Shown one piece after another: positions 1 through 11,639 of a DNA stretch of 64,000 bases. Made by a program: the position numbers and the translations under genes. The stretch spans positions 16,739,217-16,803,216 of the forward strand of contig NC_083561.1 of the NCBI RefSeq assembly GCF_019925205.1. Reading direction: 5' to 3'. How positions within the stretch are numbered: position 1 is the stretch's first letter; the number at the start of each line of letters is the position of its first letter. Source of the stretch: Metopolophium dirhodum (Eukaryota > Arthropoda > Insecta > Hemiptera > Aphididae). The notes under the pieces were generated by a model. The model had not been told where the DNA came from, searched no databases, and was given only the letters and a program-made list of their open reading frames with translations.

Positions 1-1071
1 GGTTCTATTATACAACAATTTAATAGATGCACTACAGAGTGGCTCATCTGTAGAGCTCAATTAAAAGCTATATATTTGGATGATTGATACGAACACTGTT
101 GTAAATTTATTATTCCTCTATTCCAAAATATTATTTGCTCTACATGCTATACCAGTAGTTTAATTATATAAAAATATAGTTCCTAAAATAAAAATATATT
201 TATGCGGGGGAAATGTCTTTGTTCGGAAGTGAAACAGTACTGCTAAAAAAGGTGGCTGTGAAATAGATCGGAGGGGGGAAAGTGCTATTTTTTTTTCCAG
301 TTATCCAAATTAAAAAATTGATAAAAACATTGTAACAATTTGTATACAATTCAAATATAAATTCAGAACATATTATTTGGCATTACATTAATAATATATG
401 ATATAATATTTCTAGTGGATTAAATATTGAAATATTATTATAATATTACCGCGAAAAGTGGTTCTCCGGCCGACCACTGTTGTCCTCTCCAAAAACCGCC
501 CCTAATACGATTCTAAAGCCGTTTGGCGAGTTTTGTACGCGATTGGCAAACCAGTTTGGCACAAGGTCTCCTGTGCGTTTTTAAACCCACACTACAGAAC
601 GACTTCTTCTCAATATCGCTGAACCCTATCTAAATATAAAATATATTGTAATATTGCATTATGTTATTTTAATATCCAACTACGGTCTGAATATCTTTTT
701 TAAAAGTATAATTCAATATTTTGACCCTCAAGAACCACCTAGATCACAGACTTATGCTGCCACTCTAATTCGTATATATTAGGGGCGGCGTGTTTAATTT
801 GAATCGTAGACATATCACCCCCCCCCCCCCCAGATTTTTTTTTTATGCTGACATTTTCCCCCCATTTTTTGAAATTATAATATATAATAAATATGATTTT
901 AATTTATACCTTTTGTCTAATATTTTTAAATATTTTCAAAGTATAATAAAATTATTAAATTGTTAAATATTCAAACTGGTACAGTTCTAACAAAAAAAAA
1001 AAATAAAAATAAATATGAACAAAGACTAAAAAATATAAATTAAGAAATAACAAAAGAATCAGAATTCAAAT
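1..1071. other. AT-rich intergenic DNA, no gene seen
   Basis: No open reading frame of note. It contains a GC-richer block at about 450-610 with the word GGTTCTCCGGCCGACC, which resembles the reverse of the GGAGAACCGATCGGC core of repeat family B. There is also a 14-base C run near 819-832 followed by a T run. The words GGGGGAAATGTC (206-217) and GACATTTTCCCCCC (850-863) form a short inverted pair. Probably decayed transposon DNA. Confidence 0.5.
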
Positions 1072-1880
1072 GTTTTTGAGTAGAAATGTCTATTATCATA
1101 TTTAAATTATAATGAATTTCTAATGTCTTTTGTTTATTTGTTTATTTTGTTCAACTTATTTCGTGTGCCGTGTGATATAAAGTATATATTACCTCACCAA
1201 GTAAATAAATTACTGAAACAAAAAAAGTGTACTTCAATTCAATTTATTTATGATATATTATAAATCATGAACATTAATTTTATTCTTTGAACGAAATATA
1301 ATATTGGCCCATGATATGATTATTTTTATAAACACCAATGTGTGTAGTGAATTGAAAAATATTTAAATATTTTTGTATGTTATCATCATCAATTAGAATA
1401 TAATTTATGTAAGAAAATAGTTTATAAGAATATTCAACGTTTTTAAAAAGTATATTTAATTATGTTTAGAAAATAATATTGGGTTTGTTAAATAAACTGT
1501 TATAATATAATATTATATGTATATTATTCACATTGTCACTTTAGTTGGCATATTTATAATAATTAAATAATACACTAATATTAGTAATAATTACAATTTA
1601 ACAAATTACATTAAAAAAAATATAATACGTTTAATGTGATTTAATGAAGCGTTAGTCGATAACGAAATGAAACAATTAATAATTAATAAAAGGATGAGTG
1701 AAATAGCAAAAATGAAATGCGTCGTAATTTGCTAAGCCACCGTGGTCTTGTACTGTACTACTGCGTACCTACACGAAATTAAGTGGGAGAACCGATCGGC
1801 ACAACCACGCGAAATTTGGCCGCCGCCCGTGATTCCACATTTTATTATAATTTCTCATTAAAAAGTATCCATTGTTATTA
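1072..1880 (+). repeat. Repeat family B, copy 1
   Basis: Matches 15022-15810 in two long blocks: a left block starting TTGAGTAGAAATGTC, and a right block from TGGCATATTTATAATAATTA through the GGAGAACCGATCGGCAC core to TTCTCATTAAAAAGTATCCA. The middle differs by an indel of about 170 bp. The family is unclassified and no coding capacity is seen. The inverted words GACATTTTCCCCCC (850-863) and GGGGGAAATGTC (2082-2093) flank this copy and may be element ends, but the 15-kb copy does not show them. Confidence 0.7.
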
Positions 1881-2720
1881 ACTATTAATTATATTTTATT
1901 TTAAACTTACTTTTTTATTTTTTATTTTTATTGTTTCAAGTAAGTAGTTCAGTTGATCAAACATATAAATTTATAGTCTATAATACATTTTATATTTTAT
2001 TTAAAAAAAAAATTCATAATAAATAATATTATATTATTAAATTCAATATATTTAGTCAATTATTAACTTTTAAAAAAATTAGGGGGAAATGTCCTATTAG
2101 ACCGAAAACAGTCGGGGGAAAAATTTCCATTTACCGTTTAATTTTACGTCAAATATTAGTCATAGTTTCTAATACACTGATATGATTACGACCAGAAATA
2201 TAATAATATGACATAAACTGTACTTTGTATAAATTGCGGAATAAAATTCCCAGGAGAAAAAACCTAGGACGAAGAATTCCAGAGTACAAATCCCTGACCA
2301 TAGGAAAAAAAATATTACTAAACAATATTAGGTACTCACAAAGTCACAACTATATGAAAATTATAGAATAAAATCTATTTTTAAAACACTAATTACCACA
2401 TTATTAATTTTTAATTACAAATATATAAGTAGATAAATATTATATACTTGTCCTTTAATTAGTGTTATATTATATGAATTTAAATATTGCGCAGGTTCAA
2501 CAAATTTGTAAAAATAATAATATAAATATATAAAAAACTAAAAAATCAATTTAGGTCCAAAGTTTAAAATAAGAATTAAATTTTTACAATTTAACTTATT
2601 TTTATATTTATAAAATAATTTTCAAACATTGACAATGTTGTGATTGATATCATATTTTGTTTTATATTACGATATTATGACGTGTAATTCTAAAAAAATT
2701 AAATTGAGATTTTTATTTTA
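1881..2720. other. AT-rich DNA without recognisable genes
   Basis: Low-complexity A/T-rich sequence with poly-A and poly-T tracts. It contains GGGGGAAATGTC at 2082-2093 and a GTCGGGGGAAA word near 2110. No splice-bounded coding exon was seen on either strand. Confidence 0.4.
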
Positions 2721-2805
2721 GATTCTGAGCGAAGCGATGAATGTATTGATTTTACAATGATGTGTGTTTTTTTTTCATTTTTTTTTTTCATTTTTGTGTC
2801 TGTCT
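2721..2805 (+). repeat. Repeat family A, 5'-end fragment
   Basis: Carries the characteristic left end TTTTAGATTCTGAGCGAAGC followed by GATGAATGTATTGATTTTAC and a T-rich stretch leading to TTTTTGTGTCTGTC, as in the longer copies at 9886 and 17723. It breaks off at about 2805, where unrelated transposon sequence begins. Confidence 0.8.
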
Positions 2806-2811
2806 TGTGCA

Positions 2812-2908
2812 GCTCACCATTTGTTTTCCCTACCTCGCGCAACATAGACAAAACGCATTAACGCAGAATCATTATTTGGCATCGCGGACCACCGGTTGGG
2901 AACCACTG
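2812..2908 (-). mobile_element. hAT-like terminal fragment
   Basis: Read on the minus strand, it begins CAGTGGTTCCCAACCGGTGG, a terminus typical of Charlie/Tip100-like hAT elements (family knowledge). It then contains TTTTGTCTATGTTGCG, shared with the terminal repeats of the MITE at 53999-54247. No partner end was found, so it is a truncated remnant. Confidence 0.5.
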
Positions 2909-2939
2909 GACTATTGTGGATGGTCGGTTTACTTTAGAT

Positions 2940-3711
2940 TTTAAATTATAATTTAAAAATCGTTTATTTATTACATACAGTTAAAAATGTTGTTTTGCGG
3001 CGCTGTGGGAGATTTCGGTCGGCTGTCGAAATTAGGGTCTACACTGTACTGGACTTTACAGAGTGACGCTCGATGGTTGCCATGGCACTTGCCATCGCTA
3101 CTATTGAATTTATTATAGGGGATGGAAGGCGGGAGATGCTATCTGTTTCGGCAGTCAGAGACCACCTTTACACAACAAAAAATATTTATTATTTTTATTC
3201 CTTTTCTTCTTTGTTTCTTCTCCGTTCTTTTATGCGCCAAAATAGTTTTTGCTATGTTTTACATTTGTAAGACGGAGATAACACATGCGGGTGTGGCGTC
3301 ATCTTAACTCTTCGATTTTATTTTCATTGCGTTTATCGTTGTTAAATAATGTATATTATGTTACGGGCAAAGTACACGAAAGACAATGTATAAATTATTC
3401 GGATAAGATAAACCCATATCCCATACCTATTTATTCGACAAAGTAAAAATATTATTTATAAAACGTGTATTTCATCAATTACCCGAGTAATTTGTTCATT
3501 ATCTATTTAAAGCTGAGTGGGTATAAACTATGAAGTACATAGTTTGATAAACTGTACCTGTGATCACAAATATATGTGATAAAATAACGACTAATAATTT
3601 AATCACGAATTAAGATATACATAAACATATATCATAATTCGTGAATTGAATAATAATCTAATAAATACATTTTATATTGATTATTTAATAATAATGTAGA
3701 ATATAATATTT
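2940..3711. other. Non-coding interval
   Basis: Short open frames at 3073-3307 overlap in two frames and show no family resemblance. I regard them as chance. A GC-richer stretch at 2990-3130 precedes AT-rich DNA. Confidence 0.35.
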
Positions 3712-4578
3712 TTAGATTCTGAGCTTTTTTTATAACTCTTATCTACTATTTTGAGTTGAGAATTCATAAAAATTTTTCTTTTTAAATCTAAGATTTGAAA
3801 ATGTAATATAAGATTACTCATAAGTTTGTCTACCTTTATAAAAAAAAAAATGTCTACAAGAAACTTAAATTAAATTTTTATGAGCGTCTGAAATTTATAT
3901 TTTTACAACATTTGATATTCACTCGATTTTTCATGTAACAATTTTCTTATTTTATTGTAATTAAAAAACGAATGACTGTAGATACTTGAAAATTTTACTG
4001 AATGTTTATTTTAGCATTTTCTATACACCATAAAATGTTCAAAATATTTTGACTCTTTTTGAGCTGTTTACGGACATTGTCAGTTTTCAATTTTTTTAGT
4101 TTTTTTTTCTATAAATATCAATAAATTTTTATTTGTTGGGTAAAAAAGCGTGAAAATTTAATATTAGACTCCTGATATATCGTTTTAATAGCAGTTGAAA
4201 AATATTAAAAATACATATGCACAATTTTTTTTTATAAGCATTTAAAGTTCAAATTTTGACAACATTTATCAAATTTATAATTTATTAATTATTTTGTGGT
4301 TAAAAATTTATAAAATGTTTAACTTTTATGGCTAAGGATTGAAAATTTAAAACAAGGTTCCACGTAAATAGGTTATATATAAATTACTTTATTCGCAATA
4401 ATATCATCAAATATACTTGGTAATATCATAGGCTGACTGACCGTTTTCGCTCAGAATCGTTTTTTTATACAATGATATTATATCATTGAATTCAAATTTA
4501 ACAATATCCATTACTGTGACCTAGTTGTAACCTACTGTACAGCAGAGAGACATCCACTTACCCACCTTTTTCTATTTA
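3712..4578 (+). repeat. Repeat family A copy
   Basis: Begins TTTTTAGATTCTGAGC and runs through the body words ACATTTGATATTCACTCGAT, TTTTTGAGCTGTTTACGGAC and GGCTAAGGATTGAAAATTTA. It ends with TTTTCGCTCAGAATCG, the palindrome CAATGATATTATATCATTG and the tail TACTGTACAGCAGAGAGACA. The left end lacks the usual GAAGCGATGAATG extension, so it is deleted there relative to the 9.9-kb copy. Confidence 0.8.
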
Positions 4579-5185
4579 AATCTAAGAATTAAAAATCTAA
4601 TACAAGATTCCTCATAAGTTTGTATACCTTTATCAAAAAAAAAAATGTCTACTTAAATTTTGATGAGCGTTTGAAGTTCGTATTTTTGAGATTGGATATT
4701 TATTCGATTGCCCATATAGCGATTTTGTTATTTTGTTGTAATTCAAAAATGAATGTTTATATTTTTATTTTCTATACACCATAACATTTTGACTCTTTTT
4801 GAGCTGTTTACGGACGGATAGTTTTCAATTTTTTAGTTTTTTTTGTATAATTGTCAATAAAATTTGTGAAAATTTAATACAAGGCCCTGATATATTGTTA
4901 CAATAGCAGTTAAAAATATTAAAAATACATAGGCACAATAATTTTTTAAAAGCATTAATAGTTTAAATTTTGACAAAATGTATCAAATTTAAAATTTAAT
5001 AATTATTTTTTAGTTAAAAATGTATAAAATGTTCAACTTTTATATCTAAGAATTGAAAATTTAAAACATAGTTCCATGCGTAAATACGTTATATATAAAT
5101 TACTTTATTCACAATAATATCATCAATAAAATATACTAAGTACTACTGTACAGCAGAGCGACATCCACTTATCCACTTTTTTTAA
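4568..5185 (+). repeat. Repeat family A, second partial copy in tandem
   Basis: Follows directly on the preceding copy in the same orientation. It repeats the body in a more diverged form and ends with TACTACTGTACAGCAGAGCG ACATCCACTTATCC. The segment between about 5105 and 5150 lacks the TTCGCTCAGAATC motif and the palindrome, so the 3' part is internally deleted. Confidence 0.7.
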
Positions 5186-6090
5186 ATTATTAATATGGTT
5201 TATGCTCTACATTATATATATAATGTAATACTATATATGTTAATACTATATTATGTGTAGGTAATTGAACCATTAGAAGTGTTGACGTGTTTGACCATTG
5301 AACCAACAAAATGAGTTTACGATTAGAGTACCTATATATATAGGTATCATAATGGTTAATATTACGTTTGACATTTTGACCTTATGGCTATATCTAGTAA
5401 TAATAATTACCTACCCAAATTCATAAGACTTACAATACTATATCCATACCACGTCGGCTATATTTACGTGTAATTGTATAAATTAGCTGGATAATGTAAA
5501 CATGAATATTATACATATTTAAGATGGATTACGACCTTGTTCATAAATGTTACATTACCAAGTAAAATATTTAATTTCAGTTTTAAGACCCGTAACATAT
5601 TATGTGCAATAATATCGAAGTCTCCTGCGTAAGAAACACCGAAAATAAACAACTCGACCCGAATCGAATATAGCCTGACTATTAATTAAGTTAAACTGTA
5701 CATAAAGTTTCGTCTCGGGCGCTCAGACCTCTCACTCGCACGCGTAGGTTGTATGCGGAGTGCGAGGGAGACAGAGATAAGAACGGCAGTTTTGTGAGTC
5801 TCATTTTTCGTTCCGTCGTACCGTGTTATCTGCGGTCGATGATCGGCGGTCGTCGGCTATTGTTTGCAGGTATACCTATTTTGCAGGTAGTAGGTATAAA
5901 TGTACCTAATAATATACGTTATATATATACAATATACATACGTGGTATATCGCATTATTTCTACGAATTATTATTATTATTACTATCGAAGAGTCTGGCT
6001 GTACTAGTATTATTATACACGCGGTACTTTCCTATATAATATTATATATTTTAATTTTGACGATTCTGAGCTATTTAAGAGTGTTTGCGC
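5186..6090. other. Intergenic DNA with a GC-rich block at about 5700-5870
   Basis: AT-rich DNA with several TATATA/TAGGTA tracts. The block at 5700-5870 is CpG-bearing (CGCACGCGTAGG, GTCGTCGGC) and holds a 96-codon open frame with no recognisable domain. It could be a decayed promoter or transposon core. No gene is called. Confidence 0.3.
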
Positions 6091-6100
6091 CACGTGAAAT

Positions 6101-6131
6101 ATTTTCTGGTAATTTTGTCGCCAGAAAATAT
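6101..6131. repeat. 13-bp stem hairpin
   Basis: AATATTTTCTGG and CCAGAAAATATT are exact inverted copies separated by about 11 bases. Probably a transposon-derived foldback. No neighbouring gene suggests a terminator role. Confidence 0.5.
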
Positions 6132-6570
6132 TATCTTCTCTACATCGTGATTGTCGCAATTGTTTAATGTACTATATTATAGTAATCAATTAAATATAAT
6201 ATATTATGTATGTTATTTACTATGGGGCCATAACACGTTGCATAATAGCATGAGATTCGGAATACAGTCGGTCGGCCGCCTTCTGTCTGGTCGATCGTCT
6301 CGAATAAACGCTGCAAGCGGGTACGTTTGACGCCGGGAGACGAGCTACTAACCTCCTGCCGACTGTACCAGCCGGATCTATGTGTCATGTAGAACACTTG
6401 TCATAACATGCACCGGCCGCAACAAGGTATACACAACTTAGAAAAAAATAAAAATAAAAATATTATTAATATTAAAATAATAATAGTGTATTATATATTG
6501 GTTGCTATTGGTTAATCGGGCATGTTTGTTGATTTGTATTATTATTATTTTGTCAATAAATAATGTACAT

Positions 6571-7216
6571 ATAAATTAATGTTTGTGTGTAGATTAGCCC
6601 TCTGGGATAGGCTAATTTAAAAAAGGAGTAAATTTGTTTTTTTTTTATTCATCGGATTTTAGTACGGTTAGGTTAGGTTAGAATTTTGTATTAATTGATT
6701 ATATTAATCCACCGTAGGCATGGAATTAAGTAAAAACGACAAACTTGGTATAACTTTGATACTTTAGAGTTAAATCATACACGTACATACAAACAGGACA
6801 GGGTTATTTTTATTCCGGGCAACAGAAAAGTTAAGATAATTAAAATCTAGAACATCATACACCGAATATTAAATAACGCATTGAACAAAGTTTGAGTCTT
6901 ATACAGTTTGTACATTTAACGGGTAACGAAGTGCACGGGATAAGCAAGTATATATATATAAATTAATGTTTGTCTGTCTGTGCGTTCTTTGGTCACCATG
7001 GTTGCCATGGGATTTGAAGCTATTACAATAATAATCATTGGTTGCCGGGTAACGTAGTGCACGGGTTCATTTGGTACAGGGATAGATTAGACCTCTGGGC
7101 AGAAGATAGGCTAATTTAAATAGGGAGAGGACTTTTTGTTTATAAATGGTTACCATGGGTTTTGAAGCTATTATAATAATAATAATTATTGGATGCCGGG
7201 CAACGAAGTGCGCAGG
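6571..7216 (+). mobile_element. Helitron-like repeat cluster
   Basis: The phrase AAATTAATGTTTGT occurs at about 6571 and 6959. AGATTAGCCCTCTGGGATAG and AGATTAGACCTCTGGGCAG are diverged copies. The GGGTAACGAAGTGCACGGG motif occurs three times (about 6919, 7049, 7197), the last reading CCGGGCAACGAAGTGCGCAG before GATCAGCTAG. A GC-rich end followed by CTAG fits a Helitron 3' terminus, but no 5' TC end or Rep/helicase is visible, so the class is inferred. A short (TTAGG)3-like run lies at 6667-6681. Confidence 0.4.
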
Positions 7217-8468
7217 ATCAGCTAGAGAATATAATATTCAGTATTCACAAGGACATACAAGACGCTATATGTAAAAAAAAACTATTATTGTGTTATTTTT
7301 TACTGAACTTTATAAATAGTAGTGAACCTTTTTTGTTTATTCTTGTAGTATCACAGCTGAGGCGAAAACTACAATAGTATTACTTCTACTATAGTCTATA
7401 AGTTTAACTACGTATATCAGAATAGAGTGGTACAGCTTAAAACATTAATCTATTAATGTAAATTTTTAAAACTTATTGTGGACTTTAAGTCTTTGTATAA
7501 TATATTGTAATTATAATATAGTATACCTACATCAGAACTACGAGCTAATAATAATTTCAAGAATATAAATCTACCAGAACAAGACTTTTTATCGTAAAGC
7601 ACAAATACTAATGATACTTCGAACTTTGAATTAAATTATAATGTACCTAGATACTAGCTAGTTGTTTTGAATAGAATACATGACTATAATATGTGTATTT
7701 TATAGGTACATCGTACGTTAGAAGTTATTGGTACTACCTATGTACATTGTACAATGTTCATATATTGTACGTATTATTATTATGGATTATATGACACTAT
7801 TATGATCTAAAAATACGTGATAAATGCACGGTAACTTAAAATATATGCCGTATTTATTACATTTATTTTTCATATTATAATATATACCTAGTTAGAAAAC
7901 ACGCCCGTCCCGTATGCGTTGTTGTACCACTTGTACCTATGATGTGTTATAAAGTTATAACATACGGGTAACATGGTTAATGTACCTATATGTACCGGAT
8001 TCTTATAATAATTTTTTCATATTATGAGGGGAAAATTTACATAATATTATTATCGAATATTGTAGACGAGAATGATATAAACTGTGCTCGACCAAAGAGT
8101 TTTATTTCATAGGATCTATTTGACTATACCTATGTGCGGGAACTGTCTTACAAATTTTCACCAGTTTCTTAATTAAAAATTTTTTATAATACAATTTTGA
8201 ACCATACATATTTTTACAGACACATTATTACTAATTGCTAGTAATATATTTTTTAATTATAAACACAAAGCAGCAAAACCAATATTTTTAATCATACCAA
8301 TATTCATACAATTATATTACCAGTCCTAAGTCTGAAAATTGAGAAGGACTTACATACAAAATTATACCCAGGTGCAATTTACGCATGAATAAAATGGGCG
8401 CATGTAAATTCCGCCTGTAAAAAAATTATTATTACCTAATATTTATAATTAAGACGAGTCAAAATATA
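7217..8468. other. AT-rich intergenic DNA, nothing recognised
   Basis: No splice-bounded coding exon, no long inverted repeat and no family A or B match. A 62-codon open frame at 7189-7377 extends out of the preceding repeat and is considered spurious. Confidence 0.4.
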
Positions 8469-8476
8469 TTCATAAT

Positions 8477-9197
8477 CAGGGCTATGAACTTATGCGCTAA
8501 AAAACAATGAAATATGTGCATACGTATGCACTAAAAAAAAGCAAAATATGCGGTATAATATGCATTTATTATTTTAAAAAAATGTATTTAAAAACATAAT
8601 TATAGAGAAAAAAAATTATTTTTGAATCATAAATATTTTATTTATATTTTTCTTTTGATAATACTGAATCTGTAAACCTGGCCGGTCATTGCGGTCATTA
8701 AAGACCAATTCTTATTTCTTAGCAAAAACACTATAAACCATACGGGCGAGCGTCGCCGACGGCAATAGTGACAGCTATTGGTAAAAATAAATATTTTATT
8801 CTTGAAAACATTTTAATTAAATAAGACGATTATAATTTATAATATTTATAAACATTTACACAATATTTCAACTATTACTCGGTATAGTATAATTCAAAAT
8901 ATAGACTAGGAAACCGTGTGCGGCGGCTATTTACTTTTAAATTATTTAATTTACAATATTCAACTATCAAAAACTTGTTTGTTGTAGATTTCTTATACAT
9001 TTTTACTATAAAATGCATTTATATACTCAAAATCTTTAAATATGCATAATCATATAAATTTAGTAAAATATGCAAAAATATGCAACATAAATTGTTGTAT
9101 TTCAACTGTATGGTTCATGAAACGAATTTGTATCGAATCAGATTTGAAATATGCAGCTTCCTGAGAAAGATGCAAATGCATAAAGTTCCGAACCCTG
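8477..9197. mobile_element. Non-autonomous hAT-like element with target duplication
   Basis: The left end CAGGGCTATGAACTTATGCG mirrors the right end, whose reverse complement reads CAGGGTTCGGAACTTTATGC. Flanks TTCATAAT (8469-8476) and ATCATAAT (9198-9205) match at 7 of 8 positions, the 8-bp duplication expected of hAT transposition. The subterminal regions are rich in ATATGCA/ATGCAAA words, as in many hAT elements where the transposase binds such repeats. At 721 bp it has no transposase of its own. Confidence 0.75.
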
Positions 9198-9885
9198 ATC
9201 ATAATCAATAATTACCACATATAAGTCATATAAAATTAATAAAAATCATAAAATAGTAATAATAAAGATGAGTCATAATCTATAATATAATAAAATAATT
9301 TTTTTTTTGTAAAAATCCCCAAAAGTATTTTCCAAATCGTTGACACGCCGTGTCGCGAACAATACGGTCAAGTCGTACACTCACTGAACGCTAAGTTTAA
9401 AAATATTTATTTTTTCCAGGTGGAATTTAGTATTTACAAATCCATTTTTGTACCTGTATATTTTTTCGGGCGGAATATACATGTACCTTTTTTTACCTGT
9501 ATATTTTCCCATGTGGATTTACCATAGACCTTATTTTTACCTGTTACTTCGGGCGGAATTTCAATTCCGCGTACAAAATATACCGGGGCCACAATTTACA
9601 TAAAAAATTAATAATGGCGACCCGTCAAAAGGTGGCACCTATAGTTCCGTCCACGGTAAAAATTTTCTCTATTTCCATATGAATTGCGGCCGCAATTTTT
9701 TGAAGTGCCTATTTAATTTTACTAATTAAACTTTTGGAAATATAAAATTATTCATTCTAAACTTAATTTTCCTTCTTATTTTTATACAGACTTAGGATTG
9801 TCTGTAGCATCAGAATCTACCACATGTAGCCATGTAGGTTAAAATTGTAATTTTGATTTTTATAAAATGTTCGGGGTTCGTATTT
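9198..9885. other. Intergenic DNA with a small diverged tandem repeat
   Basis: Near 9415-9560 the phrases TTTTTACCTGTATATTTT and GGGCGGAATATACATGTACC recur in shifted form about every 60 bp, indicating a decayed tandem array. No gene is visible. Confidence 0.35.
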
Positions 9886-10766
9886 TAGATTCTGAGCGAA
9901 GCGATGAATGTATTGATTCTACAATGATGTGTGTTTTTTTTTTTATTTTTTTTTTATTTTTGTGTCTGTCATCACCTTTTAGGACAGTAAAAGTGCTTGG
10001 ATTTTCTTCAATAGTAACTTTTCTGATAGGAAAGTGAATCTAGTTGGTACTTTGGGGGGTCAAAAGTAAACATTTCCCAGTTATATTTTTACAACATTTG
10101 ATATTCACTCGATTTTTCATGTAACAATTTTCTTATTTTATTGTAATTAAAAAACGAATGACTGTAGATACTTGAAAATTTTACTGAATGTTTATATTAG
10201 CATTTTCTATACACCATAAAATGTTGAAAATATTTTGACTCTTTTTGAGCTGTTTACGGACATTGTCAGTTTTCATTTTTTTTAGTTTTTTTTTTCTATA
10301 AATATCAATAAATTTTTATTTGTTGGGTAAAAAAGTGTGAAAATTTAATACAAGGCTCCTGATATGTCGTTCTAATAGCAGTTGAAAAATATTAAAAATA
10401 CATAGGCACAATTTTTTTTTATAAGCATTTAGAGTTCAAATTTTGACGACATTTATCAAATTTATAATTTATTAATTATTTTGTAGTTAAAAATGTATAA
10501 AATGTTTAACTTTTATGGCTAAGGATTGAAAATTTAAAACAAGGCTCCACGTAAATAGGTTATAATATATAAATTACTTTATTCACAATATCATCAAATA
10601 ATATACTTGGTAAAATCATAGGCTGACTGACCGTTTTCGCTCAGAATCGTTTTTCTTATACAATGATATTATATCATTGAATTCAAATTTAACACCATCC
10701 ATTACAGTGACCCGCTTGTAACCTACTGTACAGCAGAGCGACATCCACTTATCCACCTTTTTTATA
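9886..10766 (+). repeat. Repeat family A, short copy inside composite unit 1
   Basis: A complete-looking copy: GATTCTGAGCGAA at 9888-9900, body words GACTCTTTTTGAGCTGTTTA and AGGCTCCACGTAAATAGG, then TTCGCTCAGAATC, the 19-bp palindrome and the TGTACAGCAGAGCGACATCC tail. Compared with the matching copy at 17723 it differs in the segment following TTTTTGAGCTG, where copy 2 has CTTACAGACATTTTC. That variant matches the longer inner copies, a sign of gene conversion between copies. Confidence 0.8.
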
Positions 10767-10829
10767 TGGATTTAAAATACAGCCAAGTAAATTCTTGAAC
10801 CTCAATGGTGCGTGATAAAACCCACCCCT

Positions 10830-10902
10830 GTGAAGATGACCAGTTTTTTTTGACTTAGCAATTTTTTTACACGGAGTTCGACGAAGTGTTTTTGTTGGGA
10901 TA
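10830..10902 (+). repeat. Repeat family C (GACTTAGCAATTTTTTTACAC)
   Basis: GAAGATGACCAG, a T run, GACTTAGCAATTTTTTTACA, then CGACGAAGTGTTTTTGTTGG. The same phrase recurs at 18664-18737 (inside composite unit 2), inverted at 16370-16440, and in diverged form at 34310-34368. GTTTTTGTTGGGATAT is probably one end of the element. Unclassified. Confidence 0.65.
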
Positions 10903-11639
10903 TAAACATAGGGACAAAAACTCCATATTATGATACAAAATAAAATAAATTTTTAAAAAAATCGATTATGTATTTTATATACACTATACAATAGTGACGT
11001 ATTTAATAACTAGGTGTCTAGGCATGTTATATTACAGTTACTCTACTGTAATTTAATAAGCCTGGGTCTCCCACGAGTTTTCTCAGTGAGGTACAGTATT
11101 TTAAAGAGAATTTTACTTAAAATAAAATAATAAATATTAACGTTTACGAAGGGGGCCGTAGATATATACTATAATATTATACATTGGTTATATATTATTT
11201 ATTGGCGAAAGTATACAGCCCCATAGCTCTGTGCTGGAAAAATTATCAGAAACCTACTCCCCCCATGAACATTTTTAAATAATCCACTGTACGTCTATAC
11301 CTATACAACACTTGTATAAATTATGGACAATGAAAGCTACATAGCTATACATAAATACCAATATAAAATATTAAAGTACCTATCAAAAAATTTGAAACTA
11401 TAGTAATATTATATTTGTATACCGATTCAAAAATTAGCGCAAGTTCATTCGTCAATCATTATACCTTGTCGTTATTGGTCGGTGTGGACTAATGACACTG
11501 CAGCTCTATGCGAAACCAGTTATATTCTTTTTTTTGCACGCAATAGTTTACGATGTTTATGACGGTCCCACTTGGTGGGAGAAATTAGACCTCGAAACCG
11601 CGAAGCGATTTCATTTGGATGCGCGAGCGATTTGCACTC

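Noticed and set aside
6667..6681. (TTAGG)n-like run as a telomere sign
   Set aside because: Only about three units, with non-telomeric repeats around it. A similar short run at 39279 shows such words occur by chance or as tiny interstitial remnants.
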